From assembly GCF_042139015.1 (NCBI RefSeq), contig NZ_JBHIKY010000003.1, positions 186,001-250,000 on the forward strand: a stretch of DNA of 64,000 bases, written 5' to 3'. The translations under genes were made by a program, and so were the position numbers. The notes below the pieces were generated by a model, which saw nothing but the letters and a program-made list of their open reading frames with translations, ran no database searches and was not told the DNA's origin. Position 1 is the first letter of the stretch. Every line of letters begins with the position of its first letter. Shown here piece after piece: positions 32,510-41,359 of the stretch. This stretch comes from JBHIKY01 sp042139015. GTDB taxonomy: Bacteria; Bacillota; Bacilli; Bacillales; Marinococcaceae.

Positions 32510-33223
32510 CTATCTTACCTTGACCCAGCCTTTTTTAATGGATTCTACCACTGCCTGTGTCCGGTCATTTACATTCATTTTCTGCAGAATATTACTTACA
32601 TGGTTTTTAACTGTTTTTTCACTAATATAAAGGCTCTCACCGATCATGCGGTTGCTGTAGCCATCTGTCATAAGCTGAAGAACCTCGCATTCGCGTCGTG
32701 TCAGGATATGGAGAGGCTTTCTGTATTCCACCTCTTTGTATCCGATTTCGGCACTGCTGTCGACAGCTTCGTCGCCGGTTGCCAGACGGCGGTACTCATT
32801 AATGAGATTGTGCGTTACCTTCGGATGGATATATGCTCCGCCGGAGCCGACCACCTTCACTGCTTCAATGAGCGCGTCTGCATCCATTTCCTTTAATAGA
32901 TAGCCCGCCGCACCTGTTTTCAGCACGTGGGTCACATAGGATTCATCATCATGAATGGAGAGGATCAAAACCTTGACTCCAGGGTAATGCTCGACAAGAG
33001 TTCTTGTTGCTTCAACGCCGTTCACGCCGGGCATATTGATGTCCATAAGAACTACATCCGGATCATTCTCTTCGACAAGACGCAGCGCTTCCTCGCCGTC
33101 ATCTCCTTCTGCAACGACATCAAACTTATCCTCCATGTCAAGGATGCGTTTGACGCCTTCCCGGAAAAGCTGATGGTCATCTATTAGTACTAGCTTAATC
33201 GATTCCTGTAATCTTTCCTTCAT
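32510..33223 (-). CDS. degU: Two-component response regulator DegU
   Basis: A NarL-family regulator of competence, motility and exoenzymes. Receiver: LVLIDDHQLFREGVKRIL, phospho-Asp in VVLMDINMPGVNGVEA, LSIHDDESYVTHVLKTGAAGYLLKEM. HTH: RRECEVLQLMTDGYSNRMIGESLYISEKTVKNHVSNILQKMNVNDRTQAVV. The start is best at ATG 33223, eight bases after AAAGGA, rather than the ATG at 33241 (about 237 residues). It is 50 bases downstream of degS. Confidence 0.96.
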   Translation of the reverse strand: MKERLQESIKLVLIDDHQLFREGVKRILDMEDKFDVVAEGDDGEEALRLVEENDPDVVLMDINMPGVNGVEATRTLVEHYPGVKVLILSIHDDESYVTHVLKTGAAGYLLKEMDADALIEAVKVVGSGGAYIHPKVTHNLINEYRRLATGDEAVDSSAEIGYKEVEYRKPLHILTRRECEVLQLMTDGYSNRMIGESLYISEKTVKNHVSNILQKMNVNDRTQAVVESIKKGWVKVR

Positions 33224-33273
33224 GTTCCTCATCCTTTCCATCCTGGTTCGTGCAGGATGTTTAATATTTTGTT

Positions 33274-34464
33274 CTATTTATTTCTTTCAGGACGATCATC
33301 GACCGGGACCTTAATGTAAATCGCGGTTCCCTTATTTGGTGCGGAGTCGATATAAAGCTTCCCCTTTAACACATTAATTCTTTCCCGCATCCCCATTAAA
33401 CCAAAGGAATTATCGCGGATTTCGTCCCTGGCGAATCCTTTACCGTCATCCTTTATAACGATAGAGACCTGGTTTTGTTTCATTTCCATTTTCACCTGTA
33501 CCAGCGAGGGTGACGCATGCTTGTATGCATTTTGAATCGCTTCCTGTATCAGCCGGAATAAGGCGACTTCAAGGTTCTGCGGCAGTCTCAGATCCTTTCC
33601 CATGTTGGTAAATCGGATGGACATACCGGTGTGTTCCTCGAACGTCTTGACATATTTATTTAATGTCGGAATTAAACCGAGATCATCAAGAGCCATGGGA
33701 CGCAGATCGTATATAATGCGCCTTACTTCAGCTAAGCTTGAGCGGATCATCACGCGCAGGTCCTTAATTTCCTTCATGGCTTCATCCACGCCTTTTTCCT
33801 GCCGCACTCGTTCGACAAGCTCAGAGCGGAGCAGTACGTTCGCAAGCATCTGTGCCGGTCCGTCATGAATTTCTCTGGCGACCCGCTTGCGTTCTTCTTC
33901 CTGCGCTTCGATAATTTTCAACCCGAACTGCTGTTTTTCACGGGCATCTTCCATCATCTCTCCGACTTCCTTTAAATCGCCGGCCAGAAAATTGTAGACG
34001 ACTGAGACCTGACTGACGAGCGCTTCTGCCCGGTCGATCGTTTCCTCGAGTTGAACGAGCCTTCGTTCAATCTGGTCGCGGCGGCTCCGCAGTTGTTTTT
34101 CCTCCTGCTGCAGCACAACTAGCTGGACCTGAAGTTCATTGGCCTGCTCGTACGCTTTTTGTACATCGGTATTGCTGAAACTGCCGAAATGTCGACTTAC
34201 CTCGGCAAGCCTGTTTCTGGCATAACGCGCATGCCCTTCCATTTTGTCGGATTCATCAATAACGTTTCCGACTTTATCCTTTATTTCCCGGAGTTCGCGT
34301 TCTAATGATTCAAACTCCCCGCGAGCCTGCTCGCTTATCTCAAAAATTTGTTCTTTACTGTTTTCGACTGTACCCAGCATTTTATTGATAATTTCGTCGA
34401 GTGTAGGTTTAATCGACAATATTGTCACCACGCTTCTAAATCTGTTTGTTTGACAGGTTGTCAT
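33274..34464 (-). CDS. degS: Sensor histidine kinase DegS
   Basis: A cytoplasmic kinase with an N-terminal coiled-coil sensor (DegS domain) and a HisKA_3/HATPase core. The phospho-His lies in AQEEERKRVAREIHDGPAQMLANV, followed by YDLRPMALDDLGLIPTL; the ATP lid shows DDGKGF and SFGLMGMRERI. No membrane segment, as in B. subtilis. The start is uncertain: the frame opens at 34464 without a good ribosome binding site, and a TTG about 15 codons in is possible. Confidence 0.95.
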   Translation of the reverse strand: MTTCQTNRFRSVVTILSIKPTLDEIINKMLGTVENSKEQIFEISEQARGEFESLERELREIKDKVGNVIDESDKMEGHARYARNRLAEVSRHFGSFSNTDVQKAYEQANELQVQLVVLQQEEKQLRSRRDQIERRLVQLEETIDRAEALVSQVSVVYNFLAGDLKEVGEMMEDAREKQQFGLKIIEAQEEERKRVAREIHDGPAQMLANVLLRSELVERVRQEKGVDEAMKEIKDLRVMIRSSLAEVRRIIYDLRPMALDDLGLIPTLNKYVKTFEEHTGMSIRFTNMGKDLRLPQNLEVALFRLIQEAIQNAYKHASPSLVQVKMEMKQNQVSIVIKDDGKGFARDEIRDNSFGLMGMRERINVLKGKLYIDSAPNKGTAIYIKVPVDDRPERNK

Positions 34465-34655
34465 GATTCGTTATGATTATTTTATCATATTCTTATTTAC
34501 CCACACCGATATCAATGTAATAGTTAAACATTTACACAATCTATTGAAAAAAACGCAATAATTCTGCGTCTCTTACAGGATACCACGCCTGATACTTTTC
34601 AAGTTTTACAATATTATTATAGTATAATTACATTCTGAGAAGGAGTTTAGTGGTC

Positions 34656-35288
34656 ATGCTGCAATCCTATTTCACGATTAAAACCTATGGCACGAACGAA
34701 ATTGTCATTAATAAGTCCCGGTTCATCACACATGTCAAACGTGTTACAACAGAAAAGGAAGCGCAAAATTTTATTGATTCTGTCAAAAAAATGCACTGGA
34801 ACGCTAATCATAATTGCTCTGCTTACCTGATCGGAGAACAGGATTTGATTCAGAAAGCTAACGATGATGGAGAACCGAGCGGCACTGCCGGAGTACCGAT
34901 GCTTGAAGTCTTGAAAAAACGCGGCCTGAAGGATACCGTGGTCGTGGTAACGCGTTATTTCGGCGGCATCAAGCTTGGTGCCGGCGGTTTGATTCGGGCG
35001 TATGGTTCAGCTGTAACCGAGGGCATTAATGCCGTTGGAATGGTCGAACGCCGGCTTGTTCATGAAATGGAGATATCCGCAGACTATACCTGGCTTGGCA
35101 AGCTTGAAAATAATTTACGGCAAAATGCTTATTTAATTAAAGACATTAAATATGAAGATAATGTTCGTATACTCACGTATGTACCGGAAGCAAATAGGAC
35201 GTCTTTTACAGACTGGATCACCAATATGACTAATGGTCAGGCTGTTCTTCAGGATAATGGTGTAACTTATTTAGAGAAAAATATTTAA
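34656..35288 (+). CDS. yvyE: IMPACT/YigZ family protein YvyE
   Basis: A 210-residue UPF0029 protein. The core HWNANHNCSAYLIGEQD, KANDDGEPSGTAGVPMLEVL and VTRYFGGIKLGAGGLIRAYG is almost identical to YvyE. The family includes eukaryotic IMPACT, a translation regulator; the bacterial role is unproven. Divergent from degS as in B. subtilis. ATG at 34656, ten bases after AAGGAG; GTG at 34650 is a less likely start. Confidence 0.93.
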   Translation: MLQSYFTIKTYGTNEIVINKSRFITHVKRVTTEKEAQNFIDSVKKMHWNANHNCSAYLIGEQDLIQKANDDGEPSGTAGVPMLEVLKKRGLKDTVVVVTRYFGGIKLGAGGLIRAYGSAVTEGINAVGMVERRLVHEMEISADYTWLGKLENNLRQNAYLIKDIKYEDNVRILTYVPEANRTSFTDWITNMTNGQAVLQDNGVTYLEKNI

Positions 35289-35356
35289 TTTCAACAATCA
35301 TTTACTTATTATTCGGTGGTCATTCCATTTTCCCCTTTTTTCTTGTTTTATTTTTT

Positions 35357-35416
35357 ATCGACAAGATTCGAACTATTTCCGGGGAAATAATAATTTTCAG
35401 GAATCTTGTCTTTTTT
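35357..35416 (+). terminator. Terminator after yvyE
   Basis: GACAAGATTC / GAATCTTGTC perfect ten-base stem with a long loop, followed by seven T. Confidence 0.85.
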
Positions 35417-35546
35417 TGAAACTTTTTGATAGCAAGCTGCGTCTAACACAAAAGGGGATGGAAATAGAATGTTATTTACGTTCACAATCATGTGATGTAA
35501 AATGATTTGAACTTCAAGAAACTTGAATATTAAGGAGATCAGCAAT

Positions 35547-36563
35547 ATGGCAAATGAAATTCCTCAAACGAGGGTACGGCGCCGCAGAAGAAGATCACGC
35601 CGTATATTTAGAGCTTTTATGGTGATCGGATTACTTTCTTTTCTCATCTTAGGCGGAGCTGCCGGTTATTTCGCCTGGAAGCTCAGTGACGTAGCAGCTG
35701 ATACAAACGAAACACTTGAGCGAGGGAAAAAGTCAGATCTTAGAGATGAAGCAGTCGATCCGAAACAGGATAATTTTTCAGTGCTTTTCATGGGGCTGGA
35801 TGACCGCGACTCAACGCTCGAAGGCAGGACCGATGCCATGGTGCTCGCCACCTTTAATAAAGATAATAAGAGCGTAAAAATGGTCAGTATCCCGCGGGAT
35901 ACTTTAGTAAATATTCCTGGACATGGTGAAGATAAAATTACACACTCCCACGCATATGGCGGAACCGACCTTGCCGTTTCAACCGTGGAAGAGATGTTCG
36001 ATGTACCTGTAGATTATTATGTAAAATTAAATTTTAATGCGTTCATTGAAATAATAAATGCTCTTGACGGAATCGAAGTAAATGTCCCGTTTGATTTTAC
36101 GGAACAGGACAGCACCGGCAAGCATGATCAAATTGCCTTAAAAGAAGGCGAGCAGATGCTGGATGGAGAAGAAGCTCTTGCATTTGTAAGAATGAGGAAA
36201 CAGGATCCACGCGGTGATCTTGGACGGGGCGAGCGTCAGCAGGAAATTATAGAAGCTTTGATACGCAGAAGTGCTTCGATTTCGTCCATCCGCAATTACG
36301 ATGATGTGCTCCAAAGTATAGAAAAGCATATGAAAATGAACTTTACGTTCGGTAATTTAATTTCACTGCACCGCTACACAGGTTCTATTGATAATATTGA
36401 CCAAATGCAGCTTGAAGGTTCAGATACGTACCTTGGCGGCGTTTATTATTACCAGCCGGCAGAACAATCCCGCTTAAACATTGCTGCGAATCTGCATGAG
36501 CATTTAGAAATGGATGAAGAAACTGCGGATAACAGTGACGACAGCGCAAATGCAGAAGAATAA
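35547..36563 (+). CDS. tagV: LytR-CpsA-Psr family cell wall polymer ligase
   Basis: A 338-residue LCP enzyme that attaches anionic wall polymers to peptidoglycan. A cytoplasmic Arg-rich tail (RVRRRRRRSRR) precedes one membrane helix (~28-48). The LCP domain shows LFMGLDDRD, GRTDAMVLATF, VSIPRDTLV, and ALAFVRMRKQDPRGDLGRGERQQE, the pyrophosphate-binding Arg cluster. The C-terminus is acidic. Start: ATG at 35547, nine bases after AAGGAG. By synteny (yvyE next, tagO near) it corresponds to B. subtilis YvhJ/TagV. Confidence 0.9.
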   Translation: MANEIPQTRVRRRRRRSRRIFRAFMVIGLLSFLILGGAAGYFAWKLSDVAADTNETLERGKKSDLRDEAVDPKQDNFSVLFMGLDDRDSTLEGRTDAMVLATFNKDNKSVKMVSIPRDTLVNIPGHGEDKITHSHAYGGTDLAVSTVEEMFDVPVDYYVKLNFNAFIEIINALDGIEVNVPFDFTEQDSTGKHDQIALKEGEQMLDGEEALAFVRMRKQDPRGDLGRGERQQEIIEALIRRSASISSIRNYDDVLQSIEKHMKMNFTFGNLISLHRYTGSIDNIDQMQLEGSDTYLGGVYYYQPAEQSRLNIAANLHEHLEMDEETADNSDDSANAEE

Positions 36564-36570
36564 CTTTATT

Positions 36571-36601
36571 AAGGCCCTGGTCTTCCAGCGGCCTTTTTTT
36601 A
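36571..36601 (+). terminator. Terminator after the LCP gene
   Basis: AAGGCC(C)TGG / CCA(GC)GGCCTT stem followed by seven T. Confidence 0.85.
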
Positions 36602-36640
36602 ATTTCTCATATTCAGCTCAACGACCCGGAATACAGTTGA

Positions 36641-36958
36641 TTATGAATAGCTCCCGCCTTCTTTTCTGTAAATTTCATAAGCAAAATATCCAAATAATAA
36701 GCCTATTCCAGCGCCCAAACCAATGGTGGATGGTAAGGATACTGGAAAAAATATACTGATCAGTACAGCAGCAATACAACCAATTATCATTCCGAAAGGT
36801 ATTAAACTGTCTAATATACTTTGAGCGATCCTGGAGTCTTTCTTACCCAGGGTTCCTTTCTTAAATTTTTGTTTCATTCTAAAAACTACAAATACTGCAA
36901 TACCCCCCGCCAGTATCACTGGCAGTAAAACTCTTGCAATTTCCAAAGCTGAGCCCAT
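36641..36958 (-). CDS. Small membrane protein, unknown function
   Basis: A 105-residue protein with three predicted membrane helices: about 7-26, 53-70 and 73-92. The connecting loop is basic (RMKQKFKKGTLGKKDSR) and therefore cytoplasmic. No family recognised. It lies between the convergent LCP gene and tagO and is read in the tagO direction, with a tagO terminator upstream of it. Confidence 0.65.
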   Translation of the reverse strand: MGSALEIARVLLPVILAGGIAVFVVFRMKQKFKKGTLGKKDSRIAQSILDSLIPFGMIIGCIAAVLISIFFPVSLPSTIGLGAGIGLLFGYFAYEIYRKEGGSYS

Positions 36959-37027
36959 AGCAAAACCCCCTTTTTTTCAATTTTAACATTATTTTATCCA
37001 CAGAAAATTTCCCGTTTTATTATAAAT

Positions 37028-37070
37028 AAAAGCTGTCTTCTGCAGGGTATCCAGCAGAAAACAGCTTTTT
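37028..37070 (-). terminator. Terminator after tagO
   Basis: AAAAGCTGTTTTCTGC / GCAGAAGACAGCTTTT, a long nearly perfect stem followed by T-rich sequence on the minus strand. Confidence 0.85.
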
Positions 37071-37072
37071 TA

Positions 37073-38131
37073 TTATGATCGTTTCGGCGGGTTGGCAAAG
37101 CGGTGGACCAGTTTCATCATCGGTCTGTATTTCTTGCTGACAAGGCCGATTCTTTCCGCTACCAGTTCTATCCCGATTAAGAGAAGCATCATGATGAAAA
37201 GCGACACCCAAAGCGTAGACATCGTAAAAATAACTGCCGATAGTCCAAAGAAAGCGCTGAAAGTATAAATGATCAGCACAGTCTGCTTATGGCTGTAACC
37301 AAGCCTGAGCAGGCAGTGATGCAAATGGGATTTATCCGGAGCCGACAGTGGCTGCTTATTCACGACACGTCTGATAATCGCGAAAAAGGTGTCGGAAATT
37401 GGCACTGCAAGAATAATTACAGGAACAACAAGGGAAAATATTGTTACGTTCTTAAATCCGAGTAAAGATATGACTGAGATCATAAACCCGAGAAAAAGTG
37501 CCCCGGTATCTCCCATGAAAATCTTTGCCGGGTTAAAGTTATGAACAAGAAACCCTAATGTTCCGCCGAGAAGTGCAATCCCCAGCGCCACAATAAAAAT
37601 GTCGCCCTGGATGATAGCCAATACAGAAATCGTTGCAAGTACAATTGATGATACACCTGCTGCGAGTCCGTCCAGTCCATCAATCAGATTGATCGCATTT
37701 GTAATACCGATAATCCATAATAATGTAATCGGAATACTCAGCCATCCTAATTCAAGCCGACCATCAAAAGGAAGGTTGATAAACTCGACCTGCACTCCGC
37801 CGAATATTACAATGACGGCGGCCGCTATCTGCCCAAGCAGTTTCCATTTTGCCGACAATTCAATCATATCATCGAGAAAGCCGGTTAAGATAATTATCGT
37901 ACCGGCAGTTACGATATAAGGCATGAATGAACTTTCAGGCTGCAAAATAAGAAGCCCCGCTAAAAATGATGCATAAATGGATAAGCCGCCCAGTCTTGCC
38001 ATGGCTCCGTTATGAACTTTTCGGTGATTAGGCTGATCTGTTGCTCCTATACGGAATGCCAGCTTTTTTATGAGCGGCGTTAAGAACAGCGATAATAAAA
38101 AACAAGTGATAAGTGCCAGTGAGGTTATCAT
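37073..38131 (-). CDS. tagO: Undecaprenyl-phosphate GlcNAc-1-phosphate transferase TagO
   Basis: A 352-residue polytopic transferase (about ten membrane helices) of the WecA/MraY superfamily. It puts GlcNAc-1-P on undecaprenyl phosphate, the first step of wall teichoic acid and related polymers. Motifs: DQPNHRKVHNGAMARLGG, TGFLDDMIELS (metal-binding Asp pair), NAINLIDGLDGLAAG, FMGDTGALFLGF, and SHLHHCLLRLG. The adjacent ligase and polysaccharide operon fit this role. Confidence 0.93.
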   Translation of the reverse strand: MITSLALITCFLLSLFLTPLIKKLAFRIGATDQPNHRKVHNGAMARLGGLSIYASFLAGLLILQPESSFMPYIVTAGTIIILTGFLDDMIELSAKWKLLGQIAAAVIVIFGGVQVEFINLPFDGRLELGWLSIPITLLWIIGITNAINLIDGLDGLAAGVSSIVLATISVLAIIQGDIFIVALGIALLGGTLGFLVHNFNPAKIFMGDTGALFLGFMISVISLLGFKNVTIFSLVVPVIILAVPISDTFFAIIRRVVNKQPLSAPDKSHLHHCLLRLGYSHKQTVLIIYTFSAFFGLSAVIFTMSTLWVSLFIMMLLLIGIELVAERIGLVSKKYRPMMKLVHRFANPPKRS

Positions 38132-38537
38132 TTTTTCCCTCCTTGATTACCGTTTCCATTTCATTGATGTTTTATTAGTGTTTTTTAGAATTAATCGTAT
38201 ATTATTTATGGTTAATGCTGTCGCAATATTTTCCTTTTCATAGTTTCATAGAAACCACTATCGAATTATAGCACATGTTGTAAAGCGTTGTACCTATTCT
38301 CACAAATTTTACAAATTTCTTTATAAAATTCTTCAACTGTCCTATTAGACGATTGCGCTAATGGAAAGGTTTCACTTTTTTTGAAATTAATTTGTGAAAC
38401 TTTAGATCTATTATACCGCACGAGAAGATGGTATAATAGACCGAAGTATAATTATTACTTTTTTCACTACATATTTCCATTTTTAAATTTCATGAAACAT
38501 TCATTTGTTCCAAAATAAAAAGGAGGACTAGCATTCT
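38132..38537. other. Regulatory spacer between tagO and the secreted coiled-coil gene
   Basis: A divergent spacer of 406 AT-rich bases. Besides the palindrome at 38407-38440 it has GTTTCAC and GTGAAAC as an inverted pair at about 38369-38401. No open frame is supported. Confidence 0.6.
38407..38440 (+). promoter_or_regulatory. 11-bp inverted repeat around an extended -10 promoter
   Basis: TCTATTATACC (38407-38417) and GGTATAATAGA (38430-38440) are exact reverse complements separated by 12 bases. The right arm holds TGGTATAAT, an extended -10 promoter (TG-N-TATAAT), so a protein bound to the repeat would cover the promoter of the gene at 38538. Confidence 0.55.
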
Positions 38538-38753
38538 ATGAAAAAATGGTTTTTCGCCGGCGTCGGCAGTACAATTATCGCCTTAGCTGCAGTTATTTCT
38601 ACACCAGCCATTGCAGAATCAGAAACTGTGCTTGCCAGTGTCGATTGGGTCGTTGAACAAATTGATCCTTTAAATGACCGTATTGAAGGCCTCGAAGACC
38701 GGATAACTGAGCTTGAAAGTGAAGTAGAAGAATTAAAGCAGTCCAGCAATTAA
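38538..38753 (+). CDS. Small secreted coiled-coil protein
   Basis: A 71-residue protein. A signal peptide (MKKWFF..., hydrophobic core, cleavage near AIAES) is followed by a ~45-residue amphipathic helix with heptads IDPLNDRIEGLEDRITELESEVEELKQ, a likely dimeric coiled coil. The SLH lipoprotein at 40550 contains a similar short helix after its lipobox. AAAGGAGG is 11 bases before the ATG. Not a family I recognise; a surface spacer or partner protein is possible. Confidence 0.75.
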   Translation: MKKWFFAGVGSTIIALAAVISTPAIAESETVLASVDWVVEQIDPLNDRIEGLEDRITELESEVEELKQSSN

Positions 38754-38799
38754 CCCTTCTTTTAAATTCATCTTTACATAAGGAAAGGACATAACTTTT

Positions 38800-40161
38800 A
38801 TGTATAAAAAAATGGCAGGCGCTCTTTTCATGCTGCCCTTGTTATTCTCCCACCATGCTGAGGCTGCGGAGCCGCAGGATTTGTACACGGAACCAATGAC
38901 AGTAAAGCTGGTTCCTTCCGCAAAACCCTCGGTTACAATAACCGGGTCCTACGAACTCATTGATCTTGATACCGGCGACACGATTGACATTGACAATGAT
39001 ATTATCTTTGAACATAACAGCAATGAAGTGACTGCGGTCGTTTCCGGCAGCAAAAAATACACGAGTGATGAAGGGTACTCCCTGCAGGAGAACGGTCCTT
39101 TTGCCAATAATTTCTTAACCATTTCAAAAGTGTTTCCTGCAGGAGCCTCCACTTCGAGTAATAATCAATACCGCGGCTCGCTCATAATTGAACCGGCAGG
39201 CGGCAGTGCCCCTGAAATTTATAATGTTCTTAACATGGAAGACTACTTAAAAGGCGTCGTCCCCCGGGAGATCTCTGCAGGCTGGCCTGTGGAATCGTTG
39301 AAAGCACAGGCCGTTGCTGCACGTAACTACGCCAAGGTGAATATGAGTAATAATAATTTTCTATATGACACCGTACAGAGCCAGGTGTATGCCGGTCGAA
39401 CAGGTGAACATACCCGCAGTAACCAGGCTGTGGATGAGACGAAAGGAAAAGTTGCCACGCATAACGGTTCATTGATTACGGCTTATTATCACGCAAGCTC
39501 GGGCGGATACACGGAAAATAGTGAAAACGTCTGGAGCACTGCCTTGCCATACACCCGGGCTGTGGAGGATCCATTTGATAATCACAGTGCCAACCCGAAC
39601 ACAAGCTGGAGTGAGAATATTACGAAAGAACAGCTTGGACAGGCTGTATTTAAAAGTAGCTGGATAGTCGTCGATGTCAAAGTCGTTGAAAGAAGTGATG
39701 CCGGCCGCGTTCAAAAGTTGGAAGTATCTGCTGTTAATAAAAGCAGCGGCGCACGTGAGACAAGAATCGTTCCCAACGGAACCTCACCGGACTCTATTCG
39801 TAATAACGTCGGTAAAACTCTGAAAAGCACCATGTTTGATGTGAAGAAAGAAGGCGGCAGCGTGAAGGTAAAAACTGCCGGAGGCGCAGAAGAAACTCAT
39901 GATCAGGCACTTGGGATGAAATTAAAGCAGCCGGATGGCTCAGAATCTACAATTAACTACGAAAACTTAGCTGTTCGTCAGGCCGGAGGAAGCACCGATT
40001 ACATCAGCACAGCCGCCTCCTCCTTTATCTTCACCGGAAAAGGCTGGGGCCACGGACTCGGCATGAGTCAGTGGGGTGCCTATAATATGGCCAATCAAGG
40101 AAAATCATATGAGGAAATATTGAAGCATTATTATACAGGCATTCAAATTGTCCAGCAGTAA
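38800..40161 (+). CDS. lytB: SpoIID/LytB domain secreted protein
   Basis: A 453-residue exported protein with signal peptide (cleavage near AEAAE). The SpoIID/LytB domain covers about 140-440: NMEDYLKGVVPREISAGWPVESLKAQAVAARNYA, YYHASSGGYTENSENVW, and the C-terminal GWGHGLGMSQWGAYNMANQGKSYEEILKHYYTG. SpoIID is a lytic transglycosylase and LytB an amidase modifier; this length and position near tagO and an SLH amidase fit a LytB role. An insertion of ~100 residues (~310-400) interrupts the domain. Read after the small coiled-coil gene with 46 bases between. Confidence 0.88.
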   Translation: MYKKMAGALFMLPLLFSHHAEAAEPQDLYTEPMTVKLVPSAKPSVTITGSYELIDLDTGDTIDIDNDIIFEHNSNEVTAVVSGSKKYTSDEGYSLQENGPFANNFLTISKVFPAGASTSSNNQYRGSLIIEPAGGSAPEIYNVLNMEDYLKGVVPREISAGWPVESLKAQAVAARNYAKVNMSNNNFLYDTVQSQVYAGRTGEHTRSNQAVDETKGKVATHNGSLITAYYHASSGGYTENSENVWSTALPYTRAVEDPFDNHSANPNTSWSENITKEQLGQAVFKSSWIVVDVKVVERSDAGRVQKLEVSAVNKSSGARETRIVPNGTSPDSIRNNVGKTLKSTMFDVKKEGGSVKVKTAGGAEETHDQALGMKLKQPDGSESTINYENLAVRQAGGSTDYISTAASSFIFTGKGWGHGLGMSQWGAYNMANQGKSYEEILKHYYTGIQIVQQ

Positions 40162-40172
40162 TGTCTGCAGTG

Positions 40173-40200
40173 AAGTCCGGCCTTTGAGCCGGACTTTTTT
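40173..40200 (+). terminator. Terminator after lytB
   Basis: AAGTCCGGC / GCCGGACTT stem followed by six T. Confidence 0.9.
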
Positions 40201-40260
40201 AGTTTAGTGGAGGATGAAACTGTACACGTAGCAGCTTGCTATGCCTCATGCAAGCTATTA

Positions 40261-40483
40261 TTTCCACCGTGACTGCCTGCTTTCCTGCTCCATCTGCCGG
40301 TTTCCCGTTTGTCTGCTTCATTTCCCGTTAAGCTGGCTCCATTTCCCCTTTTTCTAACTTCATTTCCACCGGGTGCGACTTCTTTTCTTCCGCTGCTCGC
40401 TTTTTTCAACCGTCGCATGCGCTTTCCCGCTTCCGAACATCGTTTCCACCGCAGCGCTCACCTTTCCCGCCAAACAGCAGCCC
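40261..40483. repeat. Helically phased TTTCC array, 11 units
   Basis: Box starts on the plus strand: 40261, 40281, 40301, 40321, 40342, 40363, 40384, 40404, 40423, 40443, 40463. Steps 19-21 bp, mean 20.2. Boxes are TTTCCACC or TTTCCCG with two degenerate ones (TTTCTTCC, TTTCAACC). Same box, period and strand as the array at 24714-25090, but no shared unit order. It lies between two convergent terminators, so it is intergenic and probably little transcribed. Confidence 0.82.
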
Positions 40484-40502
40484 CCCTTTTTTTCTCGTCC
40501 GC

Positions 40503-40537
40503 AAAAAAAGAGCGTCTCTCCCCCGGAGACGCTCTTT
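40503..40537 (-). terminator. Terminator after the SLH lipoprotein gene
   Basis: GAGCGTCTC / GAGACGCTC stem followed by seven T on the minus strand. Confidence 0.9.
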
Positions 40538-40549
40538 ACAAAATATGCT

Positions 40550-41332
40550 TTATTTATTTTTCTGAATAAAATAATCGTCCAGCGCGCGGGAGAGGAACTG
40601 AGAGAACTGAGCACGTGATGTTGTCTCATTTGGACGAAATGCCTCGCCGGATTCTGTAGTAATCCCAAGATCGGCGATAATATTAATTTCTTCAAATCCA
40701 GAATCAGAAGATTTCATATCGGTAAATGTATGTACTTTCGATGCTTCTGGTAAATCATAGGCACGCACCAGCACAGCAGCCATCTGAGAACGCTTCAGCT
40801 CTGAGTTAGGCATCATTTTTCCACTGTTGCCCGTCATGATCCCTTCTGCTTCCATGGCACGAAAATCATCATAATAATCATTATTCGTGCTTACATCGTC
40901 CACTTTTAGTTCATATCCATCCGGAGCTTCCAGTTTCAACGCGTTCGCGAGCATTCTGGCCGTCTGGCCTCTTGAAATTTTTACATTCGGCTGGAAACGG
41001 CCATCGGGGTACCCTCTAATAATTTCACTGCCTGCTAAGTATTGAATTTCTTCATAGGCTCCATGGGTGTCCGGCACATCCGAAAACAGCTGGTCGGAAG
41101 GGATATTTACATTGCCGCGCTTGATCGAAGCAATATCTTTTTCGAGATCATCTACTCTTTCTTCCCCATCCGCCACCTTCGCTTCTGTCTCGTTAATTTG
41201 TTCTTCTGTCCAGGCAGCACTCGCTGCTTCTTCTGAATCATCGGCAGCAGCCTGGGAGCAACCGGCTGCGATGAGAGCGAGAGCGCTCAGGAGCGTGCCC
41301 CCCAGCAATAATTTCTTCCAATACGTGCTCAT
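40550..41332 (-). CDS. SLH-domain lipoprotein
   Basis: A 260-residue lipoprotein. Lipobox LIAAGC puts the lipidated Cys at residue 25; a coiled coil (TEEQINETEAKVADGEERVDDLEKDIASI) follows, then three SLH repeats: FSDVPDTHGAYEEIQYLAGSEIIRGYPDGRFQPN, VDDVSTNNDYYDDFRAMEAEGIMTG and FTDMKSSDSGFEEINIIADLGI. It may tether membrane to a pyruvylated wall polymer, since SLH domains bind that polymer. GGGGAGG before ATG. Confidence 0.9.
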   Translation of the reverse strand: MSTYWKKLLLGGTLLSALALIAAGCSQAAADDSEEAASAAWTEEQINETEAKVADGEERVDDLEKDIASIKRGNVNIPSDQLFSDVPDTHGAYEEIQYLAGSEIIRGYPDGRFQPNVKISRGQTARMLANALKLEAPDGYELKVDDVSTNNDYYDDFRAMEAEGIMTGNSGKMMPNSELKRSQMAAVLVRAYDLPEASKVHTFTDMKSSDSGFEEINIIADLGITTESGEAFRPNETTSRAQFSQFLSRALDDYFIQKNK

Positions 41333-41359
41333 GTAATTGTTCCTCCCCCATTGCTTCTC

